A DNA stretch of 64,000 bases from Chrysoperla carnea (taxonomy: Eukaryota > Arthropoda > Insecta > Neuroptera > Chrysopidae): the NCBI RefSeq assembly GCF_905475395.1, contig NC_058337.1, positions 118,166,368 through 118,230,367 on the forward strand. Direction: 5' to 3'. Under the pieces are notes generated by a model that saw only the letters and a list, made by a program, of their open reading frames with translations, searched no databases and was not told the DNA's origin. Shown here piece after piece: positions 10,850 to 23,800 of this stretch; position 1 is the stretch's first letter, and each line of letters starts with the position of its first letter. A program made the position numbers and the translations under genes.

Positions 10850-11230
10850 TTTTATAGGCAACTCTATACATCGCAATGTAGTTGAAATGGCATAAAATTT
10901 TGAACACATAAATGTATCAATACATAGTCTATAAAAAAGTTGCTTCTGTCTCGTCTGTCTGTTGTCCCTAATCCCTATATATGCTTAGATCTTTAAAACT
11001 ACAAAACGGATTTTGATTACGTTTTTCCTAATAGAAAGAATAAAGGGTTGAAATGGATATCCTTCAAAAACTTAAAAAGTTATGCATTGATTGAGCTCAA
11101 ATATTGACAAGATATACAACCAGCTTCATGGATTGTTTTTATATGTTTTTAACCTTCGAAGAATGGAAATGTGAAGCGCGAAAGTGGGAATTAATATTCG
11201 AATATTTTCAAATATACCCAATTGGGATAT
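10850..11230. repeat. Probable interspersed repeat remnant
   Basis: The segment contains CTCGTCTGTCTGTTGTCCC followed by an AAAACTACAAAACGGATTTTGAT phrase, wording I associate with widespread insect repeats (a Y-rich stretch, then 'act-act-acggattttgat'). No boundaries or duplication were identified. Confidence 0.35.
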
Positions 11231-11306
11231 CTAATCCCTACGCAAGGTGATATGAGGGAAAGGGATGAAAGTAAAAAACTAAATTTAAATTAGTGAAATA
11301 TAGATA

Positions 11307-11312
11307 TTTATT
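11307..11312 (-). terminator. Poly(A) signal of the aminotransferase gene
   Basis: AATAAA on the minus strand, about 230 bases past the stop codon at 11542-11544, is the nearest canonical signal. Confidence 0.45.
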
Positions 11313-11541
11313 AAAATTATACATGAGTACATGAGTACAGTGTGGTATATACAATATGACCACCTAACATACTTAAAATGAGCATAAAATTTATATAATA
11401 AATGCAATAATTGATATTTTTTCGTAACTTCTTTCTTTGTATCTTCTCACAGGCACGTATAATCAATAAAAATAATAAAATCTCTCTGTATACTCTTCTT
11501 TGATGAAGCATTTAAATCGTAACCATAATATCGTGTTTTTT

Positions 11542-14500
11542 TTACTTAGTAACTTCATGCATGGCATTAGCTAAATATTCAACATTCTTGGATGTAACGC
11601 CAGCCATTGAAATACGTCCATCTTTTGTTAAATATATACTGTAATCTTTTGTTAAACGTTCAACTTGATCGGGTTTCATGCCAGTATAACAGAACATACC
11701 AATTTGATCAGTAATATGGTCCCAATTATGTTTTGAACCAATTTTCTTTAGATTTGATTTTAATTGTTCACGACAGTTTATGATACGATCAGCCATTGTT
11801 TTTACATCACCCAACCTAAAAGTAAATACAATATTAAAACTCACTCATTACTGGAATTCAAATTCGAATAAATTCGCTAGATTATTTAATTATAACTATT
11901 TTTATACTATGTATATGAAATATACATAGTATATTAAGTTTAGTCCCAAGTTTGTAACGCTTAAAAATATTGATGCTACGAACAAAATTTTGGATTAGGA
12001 GTTCATAGAATCACCTAATTACTCCATTTCCGTATGTCTGTCCGTCTGTCATCACGATTTCTCAAAAACGAAAAGAGATATCAAGCTGAAATTTTTATAG
12101 TGTACTTAAGACGTAAAAAGTGAGGTCGAGTTCGTAAATGAGCAACATAGGTCAATTGGGTCTCGGGTCCGTAGGACCCATCTTGTAAACCGTTAGAGAT
12201 AGAACAAATATTTAAATGTAAAAATGTTCCTTATAAAAAAATAAACAACTTTTGTTTGAAACATTTTCTTGTAATCATCACTGTTTACCCACGCGATCAC
12301 TAATTAGGTGAAAATTTTGTAGTATGTATTAAAATGGGAATATCAGTTATGTGTGTGTGGCTATTTAAGAGTGGAAATCTTTCTTTATTTACATGACGTC
12401 AAAAACAAACGATTGCGTCATAAAAACTGTTTAACATGGTATTTCAACAATTAAGTCGATTTTCGATAAAATAAAATTTCAAATTTTCCGTAATGCTGAG
12501 ATTAATTTTTTGTATTATAAATACGTATTTCGACTAAATGTAGGTGTCTTCAGCATGGATAGTGTATTTTTCTCGTGCAGGCTTTCCGCTATCTCACAGA
12601 AAAAAGTTACGTCTTTACTAGAAACATTTTACATTCTATTTCTGAGCTATATAGCTTCGTAGGGTGCTGGCTCTTGATGCTAAAAGCCCTCTACTTGATC
12701 TCGACAAAAATGTATATATATCATTCTTTCAATTAGTTACCAGGCAGTTAAATTTTATTTAAATATTAAAGTAAGATTGAAGGTATCTTTACTATCAATG
12801 CATAAACGTCAGTTTAACCACTCAAAAATCTGTGAGGAGTGAAGCAGTTCAAGCATACTTAAAGTCTGTGAAAAAATAGCTAATAACCAAAGGGGTCGTA
12901 GATGAGAAACTTTACAAACTGCTTTTTTTGGTGTACTCTACCACTCCGCTTTCTTCGATACACCCTGTATATCTATTGTATATAATAAGAATAAGATAAT
13001 TACCATTGTTGATATAATTTTTTGTCGGTTAAAATTGTGGTAACAATACGTGCACCATGAATTGGTGGATTTGAGTACATTGGGCGAATTAAAATTTTCA
13101 ATTGTGACAAAATTCGTGCAGCTTCCTCCGGCGATTCACCAACAATTGAGAAGGCACCAACACGTTCACCATACAAGCCCATATTCTTGGCAAAACTTTG
13201 GCATAATGCAATTAGATGTCCATCGTTGATAAATAATCGTACGGCTGCAGCATCTTTTACAATATCACCTGATGCAAATCCTTGATAAGCCATATCAAAG
13301 TATGGGAATAATTTCTTTTTCTTGATTAACTGCGATAATTCTTTCCATTGTTCAAGATTTGGATCAACACCGGTTGGATTGTGTGCGCATGCGTGTAATA
13401 ATACTAGCGAATGTTCTGGTAATTGCTGAAAGAACAAAAATTTTTATTATTTCTCTATTCAAAAGTAGGAAATATTTTCTTTAAAAAAAAATCGCTACAA
13501 ATGATAGCACGTCTAAGTTACAGAATGTTTATGCTTACAAGATAAATAGGGAATATTCATGTATTTTTTTTATATTTTTAATTCATTGTTTACACCGTTA
13601 TAACAAAGTAAAACATATAAATACTGCTTAAAAATGCTGTATTTAAATGTAATAATACATTATAATTTTGAGATATTTAAACGCAGTTTTTTGGCGCTCT
13701 CTGTTGATGACGTATAAGTACGTGATCTGTCAATTGGTGACAGTTCAATGTATAATTAACACTTTAAAAAAATGAATTTACAACACAGAATTTACAAAAA
13801 AGCCGTGGAATAGTAGAATTTAATGAAATACCATATAAAATGTAAGTAATTAATATCATACAGTATTCAACAAATTTGACAAGCCCGTACTTTGATGTCA
13901 CGTCCGTATACAAATTTGAATTTCCATTTTAGAAATTTTTAATTACTAAAATAATGGTTTAGTTGAAATGTCCAGTCATTAAAGTTACGGAAGAAAAATA
14001 TTTGAACCAAATTTAAATTTCATGAATATTCCCTATTGTAGGGACATTCTGCTTAGAAAAAGAAAGTGATTCCTTGTAACATTACAAAAAAATTTGCTCC
14101 CAAATTGCGAAAATTTTTATTTCCCAGCTATTGTGTAGACTTGGATAAAAATCATTTTTAAGAGTAATTTTAACTCAAAAATACAAAATCGGATCCGTTT
14201 GATGATTGGACATGTAATTTCTGAGGTGACATTCAAAATCGTATACATAAGACCGGGAGCAATAATTCATATTACGAATCAAGGAATCACTCTTTAAATT
14301 TTCTTTTACATCCTAAGACTTACCGAAAGATTTTCACATAATCCCGCAAAATCAAGTGAGCAATTATTGGGATTATAATATTTATACTGTTTTGGTGTTA
14401 GTAACGAATGCGTGGCAAGTGGTACGTGATTACCCCATGTGGGTGTCGGCATATAAAGATCCTTACTCTTAAAGAATTTCGAAAAGAATGCATTTCCAAT

Positions 14501-15638
14501 ACGTAACGCTCCCGTTCCAGAAATACTTTGTACAGTTGCCACACGATCTAATGCCTTGCTATCATCACCAAGTGCCAATTTAATTGCAGCCTTACAAAAT
14601 TCCGGTGTGCCACTAATCGGTGCGTATTCTTTATTTAAACAAGCATCGCACACTTGACGATCTGCGGCTAGGACTGATGGTAGCACAAATGGATTTCCGT
14701 TGTCGTCACGGTAAGCACCCACACCTAAATTGATTTTCTTTGGATTGGTGTCTTTTTTGTATGCTTCGGTGATACCTAAAATTGCATCTGGTGGTCCCAT
14801 TTCGACGTGAGTGAACCATGATGACCTGTGACAAAAATATTCTTAATTAATCTCCTTCTAAAGTTACATATTCACGAAGAGCGTAAATAAACAAATTCTG
14901 GTCTCATAGGGGATTGAAAATTTTTCAGATATGTACAAATAAACAGTAAATAAAGAAATTCTGGTTATATGGGGGTTCAAATTTTGAAGAAAAAAAAAAA
15001 CATGGAATATAGGATCTCGCGCATAGTTTAAACAAAGCTCTTTAAAAGAAAATACGAAGTCTTTAAATTCATTCAAACGACCCGTACTTGAACGATTATG
15101 TTACAGCAGCATTCTTGGGAAATGCTACGAAGTAATCAAATTCTATCGGCATGCAAAAATGTTAAAAAAGGGATCTTTTGTATATAATGTATCCTCAGTG
15201 CTATAGCTAGAAACGCACATGAATTACGGATATATTTGGTCATCATTGGACATTTTCATAAATAGATTCACTTCTGAAAAATAAAGCACTTTTCGGTAAA
15301 GTTCAGTACAGCATTTTCTTAAAATAAATTCTATAACTTATTTTTAAGGATCAATATGCTTAGAATTTAATTTAGAAGCGAGTATTTTTTCTTTCGATTT
15401 TTTTTTCGAACTAACGCAAGTACTTTCTTTCAATACCAAAGTTCGAAAAAATTTTTTTCTGTTTTCAAAAGAAATAAAAATTGATATTGAAACATCTTGT
15501 ATATTGAAACGTCCCTGAGCACACCTTGATAAATTGAAACAACAATATTTACCCAAAACGTTGAGGAATTGTTTCAAAATAATTTGAATTTTGAAGTAAT
15601 TTTGTTGAAATTCGTAATTTATTTAACGATGAAGCCAT
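11542..15638 (-). CDS. Got2: Aspartate aminotransferase, mitochondrial
   Basis: A PLP enzyme that interconverts aspartate plus 2-oxoglutarate with oxaloacetate plus glutamate in the mitochondrial matrix (malate-aspartate shuttle). Exons are 15638-15553, 14825-14324, 13425-13004 and 11815-11542, all with GT-AG sites and agreeing phases; together they encode 427 residues, the family length. Exon 1 gives a typical import leader: [19 protein letters not shown] is rich in Ser, Lys, Arg and Leu and lacks acidic residues. Maturity starts near [15 protein letters not shown]. The PLP lysine is K276 in [14 protein letters not shown]. Further hallmarks are [38 protein letters not shown] and [10 protein letters not shown]. 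The C-terminus ends ANAMHEVTK, as in vertebrate GOT2. No disruption is seen. Introns 1 and 2 are plain AT-rich DNA apart from repeat B; intron 3 contains family A copy 3. Confidence 0.96.
11909..12460 (-). repeat. Interspersed repeat family A, copy 3
   Basis: An inverted copy inside intron 3 of the aminotransferase gene. The terminal hairpin (11912-11942) is a perfect palindrome with 14-bp arms around GAA. The copy runs through TGTCTGTCCGTCTGTCATC to TGGTATTTCAACAATTAAG. Confidence 0.8.
13768..13934 (+). repeat. Interspersed repeat B, copy 1
   Basis: About 165 bp in intron 2 of the aminotransferase gene. It is shared in inverted orientation with 29552-29741: common phrases are ATGAATTTACAACACAGAAT, GAAATACCATATAAAATGTA and GACAAGCCCGTACTTTGATG. 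The class is unknown. Confidence 0.7.
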
Positions 15639-17888
15639 TTTATTCAATAATTATTTAATAAATTTGGAAGTAATTAATTTAACCTTCACAAATGACACCG
15701 GCTTAATGGAGAGGGTACTCACAACTGATTAACAACTTAAGAATACTTGTAAAAATATTTTTAAAATTAAATATAAAAAAAAAATTTATTAGAAACGAAT
15801 TCGCTCGAGTATCACAGTTTTAAGAACTTGAATAAAATTTGTAAAATTACGATTTAATAAGCTTATCAAATAGTTTTTTTTTTTATTACTGAACTAGGGG
15901 GGTATATACGTAAGCACTTGTTTACTTAAAATTAAAATAATTAATTGCAATCAACAATACTAGTATTTTATCTTGAGAATATGCTTTATTTTAGATAGTA
16001 CCCAAGTTTGAACCGGCTTATTAAGTTTTTTTTTTCAATATTATATTTTTTTGCATCATTTATATAGAAACAGAGACGGGTGAGGGGTTAGGCATAAGGT
16101 GCAGTTATTTATGCCAAAAAAAAAATACGTCAATGAATTTTATTTTTATGCAAAAACTTTCATCTTCAATTAAATTATTAGAAAATCTTCTGAGAGTAAA
16201 TTTCTAAGGAATTAAAGTGACCATACACTGCTCGTGTGTTCATCGACCGAGAAATTCAAATTGAAAATTGAGAACATTGTCAATTGTTGCATAGAACAAA
16301 CCATTCATAAAGCTACGACTCACGTTCCTTAAGATCCATCAACTTTCCATAAATAAACTTTCCAGTAAAATAAATAAAATATAGATATTTTTTTATTGTA
16401 ACTCTTGAAGATTAAATATACTGTAGTTCCTCAAAAATATTTGCTTATGCAGTAATGCACTGTATCGAAGTTATAAGTCTGTTTTATGATCCCTAAAACA
16501 CGATTTATCCTAATTGAGATAAAAGTTCAGGATGTACTTTTTAGGGTGTCAACTTCTCAGATACTCCGCCTTTTTATGTCAAAATATCATGAATTTTTTC
16601 TTTTTTAAGGCTTTGCGCTTAAACAGCGCCTCCTAATTGAGCCCCAGAGTGATGGGAATCGATATACAGATTGGGTTCTTCTCAAGAAAGTGCTTTTTTG
16701 AAGTATCAACTTCCTTACCAAATTGAGTTAAAATTTTCTTAGGATTCATTTATGAAAGTGTCTTTTCCTTGTCGACTTACCGTCACCCTCTTCAATGTAA
16801 ATATTTCATGAGTTCAAGAATATGGAAAGGCAAAAAACTCATTTCAATAAAAAGCATCTTATGAGGGAAAATATATTAGAGGGAAATTAGGATGATAATT
16901 ATTATTATTAATGACCTTCATATAACTTGTTGGTACAAATATTGTAATGTATATGGGCTTCTTTAAATAATTTTTAAAATTACATCATACTACATAATTT
17001 ATATCATAACAGATCCGCCACTGTTACTGTTATAAAAAAAGCATAAATATTTTTCTTATCATTATTTTCGTTTGGTTCATTAAAATATAGATAATTTAAT
17101 AATAAAATCGAGTTTTAACAGCTCATTCTATGATTTATCGGATATTGCAATATATGAAAATATTTATGTTTAGCTAAAGCTTTTTTCTTTTTAAACAAAT
17201 TAATTGTTTTGCCACGAGTCACGACCACACTTTTTATTCTTCTTCTTACTATTCTTTTACTTCCGCGAAATAATATAATAAAACTCTTTATTTGAATCGA
17301 ATAGGTATATATAGGATTTGACAATTAGAAATATTATTGAAAGTTAGAATATATAGATATATATTTCTTATTCATTGTGGGATCCCATCGTGGAGATATT
17401 ATAAAAAAACCTCCATGGGTCCCATCCTATAATGTACTGGTATTTGTTCGTGATTAAGCTCCTAATATATCTTGATATCTAGATATATCGGCGTCTTAAT
17501 TATTAAAGAAACAACAAATTTTTTTTTAATTGGAAAATTTGATTTGATGGTGCCTGATGCGGAAGTCGGTGGACACTACTCGTACCACCACGTTTCGTTT
17601 AAATAGAGACATTTTCAATAATGCTAATTTTGGAATTCCACTATAAAGATTATGCTATACACCAAGTTTTGGGAGGATTAAAAATTTTACAATTATCACT
17701 CATTCGTTAAATAAACGCTGTTTTGTGGAAGGAGCTAGGCTAACTTGTGAACAAACCTGAGATCTAGCCATAAGTGCAGACAATACATTTCCATGACAAT
17801 GATTCTATGCTCTCAATAATTATAAACACGCAAAAATGTATTTGCTAAATAATGTAGATTAATTCGAAAATATGGTAAACAATCCACA
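15639..17888. other. Intergenic region between divergent aminotransferase and ABCH genes
   Basis: About 2.2 kb separate the two start codons, so the region must hold both promoters and 5' UTRs. It is AT-rich with many T runs. The minus-strand frame at 17115-17324 has no domain. No repeat boundary or RNA gene was recognised. Confidence 0.4.
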
Positions 17889-20800
17889 ATGGAAGGTAAC
17901 CAAAATGATTTAATTGCTCTAGAAGAAGAAGAAGAATTAGTAGAAAAAGTTTTACAAGAGCATTTCAGAGCCGATATTGATACCCAAGATACGCCAATTG
18001 AACCAGCTGAATTGATTACAATCCACAAACGTAGAAATACAACATTACCTGCGATTGAAATACGTGATGGTTTTAAAAATTATGGATATTTTACTCATTG
18101 GCGACAAGTTCTTAAAGGATGTAATTTAAAAGCAAATAATGGTGAAATGTATAATATAATTTTATGTTTGTTTATTTAAAACATACACAAGCGAAATTTT
18201 CTATAATAGACTATGAAAATTAGCCCAAAAAAGACCGTTTTTTTCTAAAAAATAGTACCAATCTGAAATTCATTTAGACGCCCCTATCTTGAACCAGCTT
18301 TGGGAATTTTTTAAGTAACAGTTATAAGAGGATACGAAATTTTTTGAGTGGAATTTAACTTTCAGGAGGGGGAAATACCTCGAAACAGTAATTTTTCAGT
18401 TATTCGCTTGATAACTCAAAAAACGGTGCATCCCATAGTATATTTTGGGATGCTCGTTAATTCAATTAAGTAGACAACCAATCGCCAAAATTTGGACATT
18501 TTTACCAACTGAAAAGTAAAATTTTGTTTTGTTGCATAAGAAACGTTCTTTTGGCATTACTTATTTGTTGTTGGAAAAATTTCTTAACTGTCCCAGATAA
18601 ACAAATCGAATTTAAAGACGATTACATTCGAAAATCGATTTAATGATTATACGGATTTATAATTACAAGGATTGTGGCCAATTCTTTCGTATTTATTTTT
18701 AAAATATTTCGCAGGTGTATGGAATGTCAACATGTGTGGCTTCAATTGACAATGCTTAAATTCTCAACATCTTAATGTTATGCCACTGGTCTAAAAAAAA
18801 AAGATTTATATATTTTTGATAGCACTGATTTTCAGATATGCCATTTTGGGTCCACATGCTTCAGGAAAAACTACCATACTTCATTTGCTATTAGGATTAA
18901 CACGATTAAATCATGGCGAGGTCGAGGTAATTTCACGAAAAATAAATTTATACTGCAAGGCGAGGTTACATTAAAGTTATAAAAGAAAGAATAATCGGAA
19001 AGTAACCTCAGCTTATGATATCTGAAAATAGTTACTATCGATATCTTAAATTAATATCAATTCGAAATGCTAATCACCGATTTTGTTTTTTATGGTTTAG
19101 ATTTTTGGCTACAATCCAAGAAATCCATTATGTGGAATACCTGGTATTCGTGTAGGTTTTGCGCCACAAAGAGAAGGCCTATATTTAGAATTTTCAATTG
19201 ATGAAATTTTACGATATTACGCATCCATTTTAAGATTAAGCAATGAATATTTAAATCATCGAATATCATTTTTAACGAATTTTTTGTCTTTACCCACGGA
19301 AAAGCATATTTTAAAATTATACGATGATAATATTCGGCGTCGTGTATCCTTTGCTATTGCTATATTACATGAACCACAATTGTTAATTTTAGATGAACCA
19401 ACGCGTGGTATTAATCCTGCAATACGTAACAGGTATTACACACTTTTTTTTTTAATTTTTAATTTTTGACAAAATTTGAAAAAAAGTTGTGTGTGCAGGG
19501 TAGAGAATTAAATGCAGCCTAGAATTTGGCAGGTTTTTCGACTACAGCCAACTTATTTTGGAGTTTTATTAAATTTCATTAGGAGTTTTTGAGTTCTGGC
19601 AAACCCCGACTCTTAGGCATATCTACAAACGACCATATAAACATCACATCTAACTTTGTTCTCTCAACCACCTTGCAAATGGCCTAAGATGGATTTCGAT
19701 GTCTTCATCATTTCAAATACATTTTTTTTTAAATTATGGAGGGTAGAGATAAGAAGGGCTAGCTCTATATTTAAAAGGTGTCCATCGAAAAGCAGCAAAT
19801 AAGGATAGACCATCTAGGTCCTAAACGACAAGCTATTTTAATAGTTCTTTTACATACTTCTAAATACTAACTTATTTAATATTTTAATCACCATAAGCTA
19901 AATCTTTTTTAGTATATGGAATCATTTACTGTTTTTATCAAACGAAAAGGATACAACAATAATAGTTGCAACCGCTAATTCAATAGAAGCTGAGTTTTCA
20001 CATCGCGTGGGACTTTTACGTGAAGGTCGTATTATAGTTGAAGGCCGTCCTAAAACCATACTTGATCGTAGCACTGAAAAAAGTTTAGATGCATTATACA
20101 CTCGTTTATATTCGAGAAAATTGGACAAATTTGATACAGTTGTGGATAATGTCATGAAACAAGCAATTATAATTACGCCAGAAATTTCAGAATTTAAACA
20201 AACTGCATCAGAAGGTTTTGATATTACATCAATATCATTACGTGAAATTTCACGACCAAAAGTAGAAACTAAACTGAAGAAATACGTTTCAAAATATGAT
20301 AAATGTAAAATATTTTTGGGCATTCAACGTCCCAAATGTTATAAGATTGTATCGGTATCCAAGAAAAATCTTTTAGTTATCGCACGCAACTTATCTTGGA
20401 GCGTCTATTTTCTGTTGGTTACTTTATCATTATTGGTCCTGTTCTATTATGGGATTGGGCATGAACCACGAAAACTACCCGTCGGTCTTTATAGTGGCGA
20501 AATTAAGGAATCCGATGAATGTAAGACTATATATTATAGCTGTCAGATTTTGTTTCGAATTGATACAAATATTATCGAATTTATTAAATTTAACGATGAA
20601 CGCTCATTATTGGAATCTGCGAGAAATGGTGAATTAAGTGGATATATTTTATTCCCGAAGGATTTTACACAATCTGTACGACAGGAATTAGCATCAGATT
20701 TATTTGCGGGTGAATTAAAACCATTAGCAGATTTAGCATTTATTAAAATTTCATTGGATTTGTCGAATGTGATTAATGCATTTGAAATTGAGAAGGAAAT

Positions 20801-23800
20801 TCGTCGAGCTGAAGTAGATTTTTTTAATAAAGTTGATTTGAATGAAGAAGCTTCTTTGGCCGCTGATTATCCTTTAAAAGTACGTTCGTAAAGTGAAATG
20901 ATTCTCTAGTCTTTTTTCCACCTTTTTCTCTAGTCCCATCTTTAAAGAGACAAAGCGAATACAGTTTTAATATATAGGATGTATCATAAATCACGCCGAA
21001 CATGAAGGTATTAAGCTTTCGGCACAATTAAATCAATGGTAAGTTCTGATCCAGGGTATGAAAACTGTCCTGACTCGCCTCCCTCGGCACGTCTATGACA
21101 ACGAATCTCTAGGCAGGTCAAAATAAATCGAATATTAAAGCTAAGCACAATACACTTTTTTAATAACAATATTTTTAACAGTTTATGGAACCTTTATTTG
21201 GTACAAAAAATACCACATATTCTGAATATGTTGGAACATCTTTGGTCGTATGCTGGCCAGTGTCAATATCATTTACAATTGTAGTCGCTTTCTATATGAC
21301 CGAACGAGAACGAAAATTACATCAAATGTCATATTTAATTGGTAAATTTTTAATCTAAAAATTAAAATTTAATTAGTTAAGCTCAAAAAGTGTCCACGAA
21401 ATTGCATAAAGTGACTGGAATGGTTCTCATGTAGCGGAGTGTATGATCTGAATCATAGACATATAAGGATAGACCGCGCTAGATTTTGGGCAGTCGTGTA
21501 AGTGGATGCGATATCTCGATAAATAAAGAATGCTACCTAAATGGCCCTCTGTCCTTGCCTTGGACGTGCACTCACCATCATATATTTAAAAAAATTTCAA
21601 GTTTTATTCGTCCACCCCAACGTCCTAATTTCAATGAGTCGCTGTTGTCCGTCTTTAAAGCACCGAAAAGCAAATCCGATATCGTTACCACCTTTTAGCC
21701 ACAAGAAATCGTGAACGAAAAGTTGCTTACGAATGAAACGAACACATGTACAGAGAATATAAAGATATGTTGAAAATTTTTATTTGATTTTTCGAATTCA
21801 TTATGAGAAAGCTTGACATATCCATAAATTCACCCGTATTTTCGTTCCTATTATAACAGGAATCAATAGGATGGAATCAATCATTGGGTATATTTTATCA
21901 TTTGGAATTATTTTGACTTTATATGCACTCCTTGGAATCGTTATTCTGGTATATGTATGTAATTTGGGGTCAGTTGGCAATGTATTTTATTTACTTCTAA
22001 TAATAATCGCGCAAATAACTTTTTCAACAACGTTTGGTAATTATAATATGAACTGCATCTGAGAACACAACAAAATACAAAAAATACAATATTTTAGGTT
22101 TGACAATTGCAAAAATTTGTAAATCGTGGATTGTAGCATCTTCATGTTTAATTTACGTTACTTTATTTTGTGCATCGATATGTGGTAAGCGAATTTTGGA
22201 AATTATTATAATAGACCAAGATCCCGGTGCCCCCAGACGTTACTTATTTTCTCATAAGAAATATAAATGGGATACAGTAGTGTTAGTACGTACTTTGAGT
22301 GTGTGCATACCTGCTACCTTGGGTCGACGGCCAATTCATAGGTACCAGGTGCTAAAGGTAGATAAATACAGTACTGATTTTTCTCAAATTCTCAGTGCTG
22401 ATTTTTACATATGTTTTAGATATTTTTGTTAAAAATCAATAATCATTATTGCCAGACACTTTCCATCGGCACTTACCCTTACCAGACGCTTTAAAGCTTC
22501 AAAAAAAAAACAACATATTCTTACTTATGATCTCACTCTTGATTTTTATATATGATACTAAGGGATCTATTTGAACACCCCTGGTCAGCAGCCAGACCAA
22601 TTGGAGGGGTCAAACATCCCCCAGACACACATAAAGTGTCGCTAAAATTCTGCTCTGTTCGATATGATCAAGAGAGATTAAAGATTCGTTACATGCAAAA
22701 TGGAATCGAACCTGAAGATTACAAGGTATTTTAAAGTGATCTGGGTTGAGAAAATTTTATGAATAATAAATATAAGTTTCTTTAAAATATGTTTAACATC
22801 TTATCATCGAGTAAAATTGAATACTACTATTTAAAAAATTCATGTTTATTAAATCTTAAAATTATACAAAGCTATACATGTCATTTTACAATTCAGCGTG
22901 ATCTTTACTGTCATCATCGTCTAAGTTTGATAAGTCATCATCAACCCAATGTTGGCAAGTTCTTCGTCTCCTCGTCTTCGAATTTAAAGGTGTCTCATTG
23001 TTAACAGCGGGTAAACTTATCAATTGGGATTCATCTGGATTATCTAAATCAATATTTTGATAGATGATCCCGACAGTATCGTGCAATGTATCTTTGCCAC
23101 TGTTAGTTTCCACAAACCTATCAAAATTATCAAAAGCAACCCCAGTACAGAGATGTGGTGATTTTACAATTGCTTCAGGACATATACTTGACTGCTGTAT
23201 TGAAGTATATGTTGCTTCGGTTTCCAGCTCTTCTACAGCTGGATAACTAATGCAATGACCGTACCTATGAATTACATCAATAATTTTGCGACTACTTGTT
23301 AAACTTTTCAAGGACATTCCGAGCACAATATGTTTCGACGTTTTGACTTGTCCGTTATAAACACCATACACGACATCTTCACAGTAAGATTTGACTTGAC
23401 GAATACATTTTGGATTATTTTTGCGCTTTCGATTGCTACCGGCTATCAGAGTGTAATAAAAGTCTAATAAATCTTGTGGTATCGATATTTCACCTTCTTT
23501 AAGGTTTTGAGCGGTTATAAGTTGTGGCAATTTTTTTTTCAGTTTGCAAAATAGATTTTCGCAATAATAAAGCAGCTTTGTGTAAAATGTCTTCATCCTT
23601 CAAATACTGAAATTATTGGTCATCAATAGAAATTAAATTTTTCGGAGCTACTAATTTTTTATTCTGAATGATAAAAAATTTAATTTGCTTATCAAATGCT
23701 TTTATTATCTTGATTTCTAAATTGTGTGGAGTGAAACTTCCTTTAATTTTTGTAGAATTCCCTTCTTCACTTTCATTTAATATTTCCATGTAATATCTAT

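Noticed and set aside
22100-22432. 110-residue frame running from the ABCH exon 7 into the transposon
   Set aside because: A chance read-through past the donor at 22185 into the inverted repeat; the true exon ends at 22184.
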